Shown here piece by piece: positions 30,594 to 42,237 of a stretch of 64,000 bases of DNA; within the stretch, counting starts at the first letter, position 1; each line of letters opens with the position of its first letter. This stretch comes from Keithomyces neogunnii (Eukaryota; Ascomycota; Sordariomycetes; Hypocreales; Clavicipitaceae): the NCBI GenBank assembly GCA_020975405.1, contig JAIOWQ010000002.1:4402001-4466000 (forward strand), written 5' to 3'. Made by a program: the position numbers and the translations under genes. The notes under the pieces were generated by a model. The model worked only from the letters and a program-made list of their open reading frames with translations. It searched no databases and was not told the DNA's origin.

Positions 30594-32135
30594 ATGATAA
30601 GCCCTGCGAACCCAGCCCGCACTGTTGTGCGTGGCTTTTCTGGCACGCCAGTCACTTCCGGAGACGAAGATTCCGATTGCGGTGTTCCTGAGACTCCGAC
30701 ATTTGCCTCTTGCAGGGGACGAGCTCGAATTGACGACGTCGTCAGCGCCAACTGCAGCCCCGTTTTGAAGGCTGTGCCGTCCCCGAGCGTCTCTGGTATT
30801 GCGAAGCTACGCATGCAGATGGATCACCTCAGTCTCGACGCCTCTTCGCGATCAAGCTCTGCAACTCGAAATGGAGGACGCCCCGAAATCAGGTCTGGAA
30901 TCACCACCGAGCTGAACAGCCGCGCCCATAGCCGAGACGGGGCACGCAGCGAGGCGGGAAGCGACAGCTCAGAGTGTGGATCGACCAGCTACGAAGTCAA
31001 TCTTGAGCACGACTTTGTCAGTGAGAGTGTCTGCGAGCGTCCTGCATTCATTGAAGGCGGTCTCAACCCGAAGCGCAAGATGACGTCTGAGGAATTCGAG
31101 CCCCTCCGCTGCCTGGGCAAGGGGACCTACGGCACCGTCCTCCTCGTCAAGCAGCGTGCCACAGGGAGGCTCTACGCGCAGAAGCAGCTAAAGAAGGCGT
31201 CTCTGGTCTTGCACAAGAAGCTGATTGAGCAAACCAAGACGGAGCGCCAGGTCCTCGAATCCGTGAACCGACACCCCTTTGTCGTGAAGCTCTACTACGC
31301 CTTCCAGGATCTTGAGAAGCTGTACCTCATTCTGGAATACGGACAAGGCGGGGAGCTCTTTACGCACCTCAACACTGAAAAAATGTTCTCCGAGACGGTG
31401 GCCGCTTTCTACATGGCAGAAATGATACTCGCCATCTCTCATCTCCACAACGATCTTGGTGTTGTGTACCGTGACCTCAAGCCCGAGAATTGCCTCTTGG
31501 ACGCCGACGGCCACCTGCTCCTCACCGACTTTGGCCTTTCCAAGGTGGCCGTGGAAAAGTCCGAGGATAGCTGCAACTCGATCCTCGGGACAGTCGAGTA
31601 CATGGCCCCCGAAGTCATTCTTGGGAAACGTTACGGCAGAGCCGTCGACTGGTGGTCCTTTGGTGCGCTTGGGTATGACCTTATGACGGGCAATCCGCCC
31701 TTCCGCGGCCAGAATCACGCCAAGATCCAGGACAACATTGTCAAGCAGAAGCTCATCTTGCCGTACTTCCTCAGCCCGGACGCCAAGGACCTGCTCACCC
31801 GGCTTTTGAGAAAGGACCCGCACAAGAGACTGGGGTATTGCATGCCCAAGGATCTGCAAATCCTCAAGAAGCACAGGTTCTTTCGCAAGATCGACTGGAA
31901 AAGGCTCGAGGCTCGGGAGCTGGAACCGCCCATTCAGCCAATGATTACCGACCCAGAACTCGCCGAGAATTTTGCACCTGAATTCACAGATCTGGCACTC
32001 AGTCCGCTGGTGACGTCCAAGAATCCGTGGCCAATGAGCGGGTCGACCAAGGACGATGTGTTTGGGGGCTTCAGCTTCGTAGCGTCGTCGAGCCTTCTTG
32101 AAAGCGGCGTTTTTTCCGTGGCCAATGAAGCTTGA
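30594..32135 (+). CDS. AGC kinase of the ribosomal S6 kinase class (Psk1/Ypk3-like)
   Basis: 513 aa, single exon; ATG at 30594 (MISPANPARTVVRGF). The Ser/Arg-rich N-terminus is followed by an AGC kinase domain: glycine loop LGKGTYGTV (about 174-182), the ATP lysine in YAQKQLKKA, VVYRDLKPENCLLDADGH (HRD replaced by YRD at about 291, normal in AGC kinases), DFGLSK, an activation-loop SILGTVEYMAPEV and DWWSFGALGYDLMTGNPPF. The AGC C-tail ends in FGGFSFV (about 488), a hydrophobic motif of the FxxFS form phosphorylated by TORC1 in S. pombe Psk1 and S. cerevisiae Ypk3. The family phosphorylates ribosomal protein S6. The catalytic set is complete. Assignment to Psk1/Ypk3 rather than Ypk1 rests on the overall motifs; Sch9 is present separately in this window. 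Confidence 0.85.
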   Translation: MISPANPARTVVRGFSGTPVTSGDEDSDCGVPETPTFASCRGRARIDDVVSANCSPVLKAVPSPSVSGIAKLRMQMDHLSLDASSRSSSATRNGGRPEIRSGITTELNSRAHSRDGARSEAGSDSSECGSTSYEVNLEHDFVSESVCERPAFIEGGLNPKRKMTSEEFEPLRCLGKGTYGTVLLVKQRATGRLYAQKQLKKASLVLHKKLIEQTKTERQVLESVNRHPFVVKLYYAFQDLEKLYLILEYGQGGELFTHLNTEKMFSETVAAFYMAEMILAISHLHNDLGVVYRDLKPENCLLDADGHLLLTDFGLSKVAVEKSEDSCNSILGTVEYMAPEVILGKRYGRAVDWWSFGALGYDLMTGNPPFRGQNHAKIQDNIVKQKLILPYFLSPDAKDLLTRLLRKDPHKRLGYCMPKDLQILKKHRFFRKIDWKRLEARELEPPIQPMITDPELAENFAPEFTDLALSPLVTSKNPWPMSGSTKDDVFGGFSFVASSSLLESGVFSVANEA

Positions 32136-34219
32136 CTGTCAGTCCTCTGTCAAGACGTTGTTACAGCAGTATCTTGGTTATGAGCAAGCCTGCCACAATA
32201 ATAAAGGACCGAAAGCCAAGTGACCGCGGGCCTGGTGCGTCGAAGCTGAAATTTTTCATAATGGGATTACCAGGATACTGTACATTGCATATTGTTGCAA
32301 TGAAGATGATGGGCCTCTTTGTGTTCCTATTTTTTATCCGCCGCAGAGCACGTTTTGCCTTTTGCATCCTTGTTTGTTTTGGGCTTGGGTTTAAAACTAA
32401 AGCGGCTTCATCCCTGTTGCCCTTTTGCGTAATGACGAGAAGGTTTATACACGTACATTAAACTAGAGGCAGCGTTTGACACTGTGATTTTTTACTTTAG
32501 AAAAATGTTAATGCATACCTAGGTAGCTAGCCAATGCACGTTTTTATTTACCAGCATATGATGTAAGCAATCGAGCCGTATGCTGTTAGTAAAAGGCACG
32601 TAGATGGATACAGACATGAAGAAAAGGTGATGACTGTCGAGATGGACTTTGGCGGCAGCTGTCTTTTGGGTGTCACCTCCTCGCAACTACTGAATGCAGG
32701 CATCGGAATCGAGTCGGTTGCGCAGAATAGAGCTCGGAATAAGCTCTGGTGCCAAGAGCGGGGGATGCTGAGTTGTGCTGGTGTTGCGTAGGCGATCCAC
32801 TTGCACCAAAACAAAGTGGTGCGTTGGGTAAAGTTTCCGCCGAGCATCGTCACCGTTAGCAGCATCGTTGATTCAGATGCATGGCATGTTTGTCGAGCCT
32901 GGTTTTGAACAAGGCCACGCGGAGTGTAGTGTAGTTTTTGCTCAAATAACTTGTTTAAATGGCATCTGCGGGAATGAGCAAGTTCTGTGGTGACGCACGG
33001 GTGGCGCCAAGGGGCCGCGCATGGTGTTGCAGACAGGCATGGAGAAACGGGGTGGCTTCTACATGTTACATGTGGCGAGTTGGTGCGAGTCGGCCGACAT
33101 GCGCAGATGTACTATTTCTCGAGGTGACAGTGCCTCTGGGAGATTGTGGATGCATGCATATAAAGGCGCAAATCGTCGCCAAGCAGGTAGGAATCGAGAT
33201 CTCTGCGCATGGCGCATCTTGTTGTCACATCGAAACAGTCCGTGCCACGCCCAGACAAATTTCAAAACAAGCTCAAACTGCCCTTCGTTGACGAGTCGTC
33301 GTCGAGTTTGAGCCCGTCTCACATACAATCACCCAATTGGTCTCGATTCGTCTTTGTGAATCACTCGTCAGGACCGACTCGCCAAGTGTATCGTTGATCG
33401 TCTCTTTTTTTTTTTTTTTTTTTTTTTTTTTGGCAATGGCATTATATCTGTTTACAGGTCAAATGCCCAAGGTTCCATGATGAAGTGAGAGGAGAAAGGG
33501 AACGGGAGGAGAAAGAAGAAGAAGAAGATGATGGTGACGATGGAGAAGAAACCAGATTCATTTCCCCCCCTTTGCTTACATGGCATGTCGTCTTGGGGCA
33601 GCCCAAGAATAAAGTTGGCCTTGGGCAGAGCTCTCAACAGCCCATGCCTCTTACATGTTTTGCTGTCAAGTGTGTAGCATATCCGATTACGCACTCACTC
33701 GAGGAGCCACGGTTTATGCGCTCATCGCTATTGGTCTTGACCTTGGCCATTGGTAGAAAGTACGACTTGTGGCAGAATAGGAAGGGGTTATCCCTCCACG
33801 GCCAACGGCACCCAGATGAAGTGACCCCGGTTGCAGGGATCCCTCTCGTTAGAGTTGCTGAAAGGGATGGGCGTGTGCAAGCCTAGGCCTTGGCAGTTAC
33901 TGAACCGTCTGGTTTCTGTTTGGAGGCTAGGATCCCAAGACTTTCCCGAGGGCCGCGGAAAGACCCTGACACGATTCGCTTGCATCTGGCTCTGCGAATA
34001 AATCAGTGTTATATTTCCTAACCATTCGTCAGATGAGTCCCGCCCTTTGGCCTTTTGGAGAGAAGCCTTTTATACCCATCTCGATCTACTTGCTCCGTTT
34101 GAAGAAGCTCGTGCATTATCGAAACCCAGCTGCCTCTTCACGCAAGACTCGAATCCATCTGTCGTATTTGTCAAACCATCAACGTATATTGATCCATTAT
34201 ACATTGAGCCAGGACAAAC
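32136..34219. other. 2.1-kb intergenic tract
   Basis: 3' flank of the kinase and promoter of the DOMON gene. Holds ACCTAGGT at 32517-32524, a T run of about 28 at 33404-33431 and AAGAAGAAG-type repeats near 33510. No gene seen. Confidence 0.55.
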
Positions 34220-35552
34220 ATGAAGTTGTCCACAAGAGCCGTCGTTACGGCCGCTGCTGTGGCCTGTCAGTGCCCCTCTTCCCCATCATATCGCTCATGA
34301 CACCCATCGGCCCTCACAATAGAATGCTGACCGACTAACTTCTCCCTGCAAAAAGATGCATCAACAACAGAGGCGGCCCTTGCCGCCGTCTGTCCAGGCA
34401 ATGGAGAGATGTGTTTTCGATGGGGCGTGCCGCCAGCCGCAGCCAGCAGCGCAGGTTCGAGTGACCTCTACTTCCAGCTTCGAGCCCCGGCCTCATATTC
34501 GTGGTTTGCTTTGGGCACGGGATCAGCCATGCGCGGATCGAGCATGTTTGTCGTCTATCACAACGGAAACAATGTGACGCTTAGTACCAGAAGAGGACAA
34601 GGACACACCATGCCTCAGTATCAGTCTCGCTCAGACGTTCGGCTGTTGGCCGGCTCGGGCGTCGTCAATGGCAACCTTGTTGCAAATGTCCAATGCACGG
34701 GATGCTCCGATATCCCCATCACCAGTTCATCAAGGTGGATATCTGCAGGGAACCTAGGAGATCCTGTAGAGTCATCCGACACCTCGGTGCCGATTTCGTA
34801 CCACAACGAGAGAGCTGCCTTCTCTGTCGATCTTACCAAGGCCACCCTGAGTGTCAACTCGAACCCCTTTCTCACGCCAGCAACCAACGGCGCCACCAAA
34901 CCCATTGCAAACGGAGCCGGGGCCGAAGAGGACGACGCCATGGTAATGCTACGCGCCCACGGCATCATTATGACCGTCGCTTTCCTTGTCGGTTATCCAA
35001 TTGGGTCAACCCTGATGCCAATACTGGGCAAGTGGCTTGTACATGCCGGTTGGCAGGCGTTGGCATTTACGGGCATGTGGATTGGATTCGCCCTCGGATA
35101 TATCATATCCTCGCGAGCCGACTCGGTAAGCTCTTGCCGCTTTCATGCCGGTCGATACACCGTGGGTTGCTAATGATTGACTTTAGTTCTTCGAGGACAC
35201 ACACATGCGGCTCGGTGTCGTCGTCACCATCCTGATGACGCTCCAACCGCTCCTCGGCTATCTGCACCACCAACATTTCCTCAAACATGGGAGGCGGGGT
35301 GCCATTAGCTATGTTCACATCTGGTACGGACGTAGCTTGATGTTTCTGGGTATTATCAATGGTGGTGTTGGTCTCCAACTTGCCAACGCTCCTCAACCGT
35401 TCGTGGTTGCTTACATCATAATCGCAGCCCTGGTCTCCGCCGCCTATCTCTGCGCTGTAGGGTTCAGCATGGTCAAGAAGAAGCAGCAGAATCGGCAGAA
35501 ACTAGAGAGCCGGAGTGCATCACCCGCTCAAATGGAGCTCAGGAAGTGGTAG
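34220..35552 (+). CDS. Secreted-side DOMON plus cytochrome b561 membrane protein
   Basis: Three exons, 34220-34265, 34356-35125, 35187-35552, giving 393 aa. The first exon codes a short signal peptide (MKLSTRAVVTAAAVAYAS); it is missed if only long frames are read. Residues about 20-200 form the DOMON/CDH-like haem domain (CFRWGVPPAAASSAG, FQLRAPASYSWFALGTGSAM, then VVYHNGNNVTLSTRRGQG). Residues about 215-370 are five hydrophobic helices of a cytochrome b561/ferric-reductase type: LRAHGIIMTVAFLVGYPIGS, LVHAGWQALAFTGMWIGFAL, FEDTHMRLGVVVTILM, GAISYVHIWYGRSLMF and AYIIIAALVSAAYLCAVGF, with paired histidines that could bind haem. The tail is basic and probably cytosolic. The family is thought to move electrons across the plasma membrane for iron reduction or lignocellulose redox enzymes; substrate is unknown. 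Confidence 0.88.
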
Positions 35553-36334
35553 GCGGTTGTAGCATTCGCCAGAAGAAGCAGTCTGGAAGACAAAACAGAA
35601 GGACAAGTGACGGCGGACAGCCGGGAACGGACACACGTAAGGTTTCGAATCGTGGACCTCTAGGGGCGATATTATGCGAATACGTTGGTTTGTTTGGTAT
35701 GGGCAACAGAGATATGAGAAACAAGCGGAAACGGAATGATAACGATTGCTTCCTATGATAGCTTTTGATGAGACCAATTGATTTTATTGTGGCCAGCTTG
35801 CAACAAGTGCAGATAATAAGGCGCCGCGGAATTGTTACGCTAACAAGCACCAAGTAGCTAGGTGCGGGCGAGCTGCACCGTCTCTTCAGTGCACAGATGG
35901 ATTGCATTCCGTTCCCTCCCGTGAATTGTGAAATGGTGTTGCACTGTGGATCTTCCTCGGGAAATTTGCCAGCGGAACTTCAAGTATCCTTAGGCGCAAG
36001 TGAGCACTCAAATGCAGCAAGAAAAGAATACAACGAAACAAAAAACAAAAGGACCAAAAAAAAAAACAGAGAGTTCTTGACTCAAGCATGAAATATTTGC
36101 CGCACTTGAGTTGTAGCCAAGCAGTGTTATGCACGCAGCGGTTTCGAGGTTCTCAAACGTCACGTGATAGGTCCGGCATTGAGATCTGAGACTCAGATGG
36201 CGCAACCTGAGGCAGAAACCTCTGGTGCTGGCCGACTCAGCCGGGGTAAATCGACATCACGATTTTCACAAAACCCTCAGTCCCATCCCCCCCATACTCA
36301 GGGTTCCTAATTGAGCAACACTCAGTCGTCCAAA
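35553..36334. other. Intergenic, no gene seen
   Basis: 3' flank of the DOMON gene and promoter of ATP14. The neighbouring genes are on the same strand. A-rich near 36030-36065. Confidence 0.6.
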
Positions 36335-37119
36335 ATGCTCATCCAACTGTCCAGGGCCACGGTAAGTCGATGCCAATTAATTGAGTGATGCTGTCGACAA
36401 CTTTATGGCCCACGACAAGAGGGCCTGCGTCGCTTGTTTTGCGGCTCAAACTGACTGATTAAAAGCGCGCCACCTCGGCCATCCGCGCCGTTGCTCGAGT
36501 TGCCAGAGGCAATGCCGTCCAGACCCGTGGCTTCATTGCCCCAACCGTCTCCCGAAAAGGTAAGAAATGCCAGATTGCGGATATGCTTTGCCCTGGCTTC
36601 TTTGCCCCGACTTGCGAACAACCCAACCCGTACCAGCGACATACTCGTCGCGATGACACCCTCCCCAACACGAAGCGACCAACTCCTCTCGATATTTGTC
36701 CAAATCACCCGACTCAGTTCCCCTACTTCTTCGATACTCTGCACACCGAAATTGCAAATGTCACATCATTACGCTCAGCCGGTCGCTGGCAGCCGGAGCA
36801 CTAGCAGTGGTAGAACGAAGCACCTTTTACTAATGTTGCACTCTCTACAGCCGACTTCGTCCAGGATCTTTACCTGAAGGAACTCAAGGCCTACAAAACC
36901 CCCGCCGTCAAGGAGTCCGATGCCGAGGGCCAGGTCCAGGCTTTTGCCATTCCCAAAACCCCTGCCTCCCCCGAGGAGTCGGACCTCGCCAGCAACCTGA
37001 AGGAGTACGAGAGCATGGCCGTCGAGATTGAGGGCCAGGATGCCGCCCAGACCAGCCAGGGCGGTGCTGCCCTCCCCGACTGGCTCGAGGCCGAGGAAGA
37101 CGATGAGCACGCCCACTAA
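36335..37119 (+). CDS. ATP14: Mitochondrial F1Fo-ATP synthase subunit h (Atp14)
   Basis: Three exons, 36335-36361, 36466-36559, 36851-37119, giving 129 aa. Exons 1-2 encode the mitochondrial presequence (MLIQLSRAT then RATSAIRAVARVARGNAVQT), Arg/Ala-rich with no acids. The mature part starts near ADFVQDLYLKELKAYKTPAV and has the family block DLASNLKEYESMAVEIEGQ; it ends DDEHAH. Subunit h sits in the peripheral stalk and is needed for assembly of the ATP synthase. Intron 2 is long for this window (291 bp), so the gene has no large single frame. The first exon is only nine codons. Confidence 0.93.
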
Positions 37120-38390
37120 ACAGCACTCGACCGATAATAGACTCAATTGTTCGAAACTTTTTTCATTATGTGGCGGTGGAAGCAAAGGGACAGGGGGAAA
37201 GACATAATGTGTCAGGGAAACCAGGCACGCGGCGGAGAAGGGACGTGGTTTTCTTTTGTGTAGCCAGCTGACAGCGTCGCCTCACCTCACCATGAGAAGC
37301 AGCCAGTTGCGAGGACAAGATTTCAGGTGGTGATAGAGGGGAGGGGGCTCGATTAAGCTTATTGTACATTTTGCTCCCAACAAGCCTCACTTGGGCGTAG
37401 GACTTCATCGTTTGCGAATGCGAAGAAGCAAAGAAATCAAACTACCCGTGTACCATAACATACCGAGCCTTGACCACTTGGTTGCTGTGCCGTAAACTCC
37501 TTGGTTGTGCTTGAGTCAACTCGTTTGCCCCCCTGGCTACTTTATCAACCCCAGTAGTTATGCTCCAGACGGCGGCCTGAACAAGTCGCAATCATGGTCA
37601 AGGGCAAGGGGGGAAGGCGGCTCTTGGCAAAACTTTTTTCTTTGTATTAGCTTTTGTAAGGGCTACTCGTCGAGTGCCTATTCGGCCTGTGTATCAACAT
37701 GCTCTTCCCGAACCGTGAATGCCACCCATGCATGCATCTCTAGTAAGAGCAGTGGCATGTCCAACCTTTCCGCCCAACCAACATCCATGCTTTCCCCTCG
37801 GTCCCAAGTATCATTTGCACGTTGCGACATTAAAAAGAAACCCAAAATCAATGTTCCATCTCTCTTTGTTGCTCGTCTTAACATAACATATATAGCGCGT
37901 CAGGCGGCAGTAAGACAACCCCCAATTATTCCCATTTTCTTTGTTAATGACTCTCAACAAGCGTTGCATGCCAGTATTTACAAGAGAGAGAAGAGCAAAA
38001 ACCGGCGCGAGCTCCAACATTTCCCCCTCCAAATCATAAAAACGCCAAAAAAGAAAATGTCCTCCAGCTAGGTGAGATCCCGTGACACGATGCCAATGCA
38101 GAAAAATAATGAAAGATTAAAAGACACAGGGCACATGATCAAAGTGACCAGAAACAAGCAAAAAAAAAACAAAGAAGAAGAAGGAAAAAAACCAGAGAGC
38201 CGAACCGTCCCCATGCAATATGACCGAATGAACCATTTCATGCTGAAGAAAATTTGTCGAAAAGGGGTGGGGTGAGAAAATAAAATGAAAAACGTAAAAC
38301 GTATCGAGTAAAATGATTATCAGCGCTACTGTTTTCGGAATTTTCCTCGGTCTCTTCACGTCGTCTGGAGGCTGTCCAACAAATGATTGT
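37120..38390. other. Convergent 3' flanks, no gene seen
   Basis: Between ATP14 and SCH9 stops. The ORF at 37505-38071 has no domain and is AT-rich towards its end, so it is not called. Confidence 0.55.
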
Positions 38391-41240
38391 TTACACATCA
38401 AAGTGAGAGCCGCCCACCATGTGTTCGTCTGCAGCTGATGTTTTCAAAATGCCGCTCATACGATGTGCTTTGCGAGGGTCGATATCCTCCAGGTTATCCC
38501 AGTCATCCTCGTCGTCGTGGTGAGCTTGGGCATCGTCCATTTCCTCGTCGTCATTTCTGAATCGATCTCGCATGTGATCGTCCAAAGCACTCTCATCAAC
38601 AAAGGTAAAGCCCTGGAAGTTTGCTTGGACAGACGGGGACAAAGGCGTGGAAGCGGCGTAGCCCCGTGCCAGTGCGGCAGCACGTTCGTTGAGAGAGCCG
38701 TTCTGTTCCAAGGCGGTGGTGAACTCAGGGTCAAAGTAGGAAACGTCCGTCTCAGACTTCAACTTGGGCTTGAAGGGGGGCGTGATGAGCTTCTTTGCAA
38801 GAATTTCCCAATCAATATCGGCGAAGAACGGGTGGCGCTTGAGCTCTTCGGCGTCGTCGGTTGCGCCCAATCGGTGTTTTGGATTTCTATTAAGTAATCC
38901 TTTGACGAAATTCCTGCCTTCTTGCGACAGAGTGTCGCGGGGGAATCTGACCTTGCCAAAGGCAATGTTCTTGTACATTTGCTGGGTGTCTTCTGCGTAG
39001 AAAGGACTCCAACCACAGCACATCTCAAAGACCAAGACACCAAGAGACCAGAAGTCTACCATCTTGGTGTAGCCAGATTCATCCAAAAGTACTTCGGGAG
39101 CAAGATACTCAGTTGTGCCGCAAAAGGTATTGGTGGTGTCGTTCTTGGTCAAGTTGGCCTTTGATAAACCAAAGTCGCAAAGCGCAATGTGACCATTGGC
39201 GTCGAGGAGAATGTTTTCTGGTTTCAAATCACGATATACAATGTCGTTGTTGTGTAAATGTTGAATGGCCAAAATCAGCTCCGCAATGTAGAACTTTGCC
39301 CTCCTTTCGTCAAACCGGCCCTCCTTCTGCAAGTGCCAGAATAACTCTCCTCCGGACATGTAGTCGGTGACCAGGTACAGTTCAGAGGGGGTCTGGAACG
39401 AGAACTTGAGGCCAACAATGAAGGGAGAGTCAGAAGTAGCTGTCCGCACAAGAATGTTACGTTCGCCAACAGTGTGGGCGACCTCCTTCTTCTGCACGAT
39501 AACTTTCTTCTGCAACACCTTCATTGCGTAGATTCGTTGTGTGTCGCGCTTTCGTACTTGATAGACCTGTCCAAAGGTACCCTTGCCAATGAGCTTCAAA
39601 ATCTCGAAATCACTGGGCCCAAAGTGCTTCTTCTCGGATCTTTGGTAAAAGGCCTCAACGAATATTTCGCCGGTCGGTGCGTTTTCGGCGACTGTATCTG
39701 CGTGTCCGCGTAACGAAAACCACCCTCTCACAGGGCTATCACCGTCCTTTCCGGCCTGGAAGTCGACCTGGCCCAGAAATTCCTCACCAGAAGCGGTGTG
39801 GTCGTAGACCGAGATGTCGACCAGCATATCGGTATCAACAACGTCGCTATGATGTTTCCATTCGTGTTAGCGAATCTTGAGAGACGGAAGGGGGCCTCCG
39901 TGCACCAATCAAGTGCCACAGCGATGAGAAATAAAATAAAAAATGTACAAAGGAGACGAAAGAAAGAAATCCACGTACAAGACGGCTTCGGCATCCCATT
40001 TGGGATTGCTAGAGGGGACCCGGATAGTTCGATTTCGAAAAGTGTTGTAATCGTGGATGCTCGTGTTACTACTCTGACGACTTCGCATGGGGATGGCCAT
40101 TGGCGGACGGCCCGAGTCGCTGCCCTGGCGCTGTATAGGAATCCCCCCGAGCCCCGAGGGAGCAGCGCTGAGGGTTTCCTCTTCTTCAATAGGCCTTGGC
40201 CCCCCTGAAATAAGCTCACTTCGCTGGAATACTGCTACAACATAGGGATCCCGACACTTTCGCAATCCTCGCGCCTCGGCGATCTTGATTGTTAGCTTGC
40301 CCTTTTGAGCAGGAGCTTGAGCGCCGCCGGTTCGGGGAGTTTGAGCTCCGCTGGCCGTCTCTGCCCCATCGTTGCTGGTTCTGCCCGGCGTATCTCTGCC
40401 GTCAGATTGCGAAGAGTGGGCGGCGGACAAGGCTCTCGTGGGAGTCGGCGGACCGCTCTTGAAGATGACACCACGAGTTAGTTCTTTGAGTCCCTCGAGC
40501 GAAAACCACTTGCTGGGGGCAGATGTTTGGGATGGATTAGTAGTAGAGGGCTTAGATGATGACGATAAAGAGGAGGAGGAGAGGGCTTTTTGTGATGTGG
40601 CAGGATATATGAGCTCGGCCGCTGCCGTCTCCAGTTGCGTCAAGACTGGAGGCACAGAGGTGCTTATCCGATCGCCACCATCACGCATCATTGCTGACGT
40701 TCCATTGGTGGCCGTTTGGGCGGGAGCTTCTCCATTTTCTAAGTTTGCGCCTTTACATGAAGAGCTTTCGGAACATGATGGTTGTGAAGAGGGAGGAGTT
40801 GGGTATGAATATGAAATCATGCTCAGCGGCAACAGCTGGCCCGACGTAACATCAAGCTTGCCCAAACGCCTCGGAAGACCGCAATCTGATTTACTTCGGG
40901 GGCAGCGTGACGAAATCTGGGAGAGACTCGGCCGTTGCTTCTCCGAGGACGAAAAGCTGCCCTGTGCTGGCAGATGTGGCCGGTTATCGAGGGATGAGGA
41001 GGATGTCGAGCCGGCGGTGGCAGGCACCAGGGGAACAGAGGAAGCACAAGCAGGAGACTCGTTTGCAGAAGGGTCTTGACGAACCTGGCTGAAGTAGCTC
41101 ATGATTCCTGGCAGACGTTTGTCGTGGAGGTCGGGTTGAGGGGTCGCTACGCCAGACCGCGGTGTCTCGGAGCCGATGTGATCCGCTCCATCTTCATCGG
41201 TAGCGGCGGTCCTGGTCGATGATGGGTCAACACCTGGCAT
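38391..41240 (-). CDS. SCH9: Sch9-type AGC kinase with C2 domain
   Basis: Two exons, 39979-41240 and 38391-39846, giving 905 aa; the 132-bp intron (GTACGT..CATAG) lies inside the C2 domain. Start ATG 41240 (MPGVDPSSTRTAAT). Residues 1-310 are Ser/Pro-rich and probably regulatory. A C2 domain (about 311-480) runs from KGKLTIKIAEARGLRKC through SNPKWDAEAVFDVVDTDM to GEEFLGQVDFQAG; in yeast it tethers Sch9 to the vacuole. The kinase domain (about 500-760) has LIGKGTFGQV, YAMKVLQKK, YRDLKPENILLDANGH, CDFGLSK, and activation loop TFCGTTEYLAPEV. The C-tail has the hydrophobic motif FQGFTF (about 832), a TORC1 site in yeast. Sch9 controls growth, ribosome biogenesis and stress. Catalytic residues are all present. 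Confidence 0.93.
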
Positions 41241-41836
41241 TGTGATGCAGGCGGTCCGTCTCCGGGCGCCAATTGCGGGAACAGAGATGAGGTGGGAAAG
41301 AAAGAAGAAAAAAAAGTTCTTTGAATGAGGGAGATTGCGAGATTGTCCGACAAGCAAGGGCCGGAGAGAAGAAGAGGCGGGAGAGATTGGGTGGGAACAC
41401 TAGTTCATGACGGCTGCCAAGAGCCTTTCTTCGATGAGGGGCGCAAAATTGTGAAGCCCGCGATGCAGACCGGAGCGGGAGAGTGGCTGCGAGGAAAACG
41501 CGGAACTAGCAGAGCAGACCAACCAGGGGCCTGGCGTACTGAGGGCTGCCGTTGCTGGTCTTTCTGGTGCAAAGGCTGGCAGAGACTGAACTAGACGGAT
41601 GCAGCATGGAGAGGAAGGGAGCAGGAGGGAATCAGAAGAAAAGGGAAGGGATGAAAATTGCAGCGGGAACAAGGTGCACGCACATGCGCCGCCAGTTCCC
41701 TTGTGTGGAAGCAATTCCGAGAGCGGATGTGCAGTCCAGTCCAGTATTCTGCACGTCAAGGGCAAAAGGGATGACGAGATGGATGAAATTTTGCGCTGGA
41801 GCAACCACCCAAGCCACTCGACCGTGCTGGCTGGGT

Positions 41837-41869
41837 GTGCTCTGGCTGTGCTCTGGCTGTGCTCTGGCT
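41837..41869. repeat. GTGCTCTGGCT tandem repeat
   Basis: Three exact copies of an 11-bp unit about 600 bp upstream of the SCH9 start. Confidence 0.9.
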
Positions 41870-42103
41870 GTGCTGTAGGTGCCCCGTGTGTTCTGTTTTC
41901 TCTGGACTGCGCGGGCGAGGACCAAAAGAGTGGGGACGGCTCAGCCTTGGTTTGAGCTTTCAGCGGCCAACCCAGAGGCAAAAAGCCGTGTGGCGCGGCA
42001 TCTTTTGGCGACACAGCCGGGACGAATGAGTCTTTGGGTCATTGGCGGCTACTGGCCCCAGGCCGCCGTTGACGGAGGGCCCCAGCCCAGAGCTAACTTG
42101 ACT

Positions 42104-42237
42104 CTACTTGAGTACTTAAGTACCTACCTACTTACCTAGGTACTTAAGTAGGTACCTGGGAACTTCCCAAGCTGCCTGCACTAGCCAGCCTATGCCTACC
42201 AAGGTACTTAAGTAGGTAGGTAAGTAGGTTGGTAGGC
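42104..42237. repeat. Inverted TACCTA/TAGGTA tract
   Basis: The left part has ACTTAAGTACCTACCTACTT; the right part has GGTACTTAAGTAGGTAGGTA, its near reverse complement, with a second internal palindrome TACCTAGGTACTTAAGTAGG between. Strong hairpin potential. Confidence 0.8.

Noticed and set aside
37505..38071. 188-codon plus-strand ORF between ATP14 and SCH9
   Set aside because: AT-rich 3' flank sequence, no domain, lies in the convergent 3' region of two good genes.
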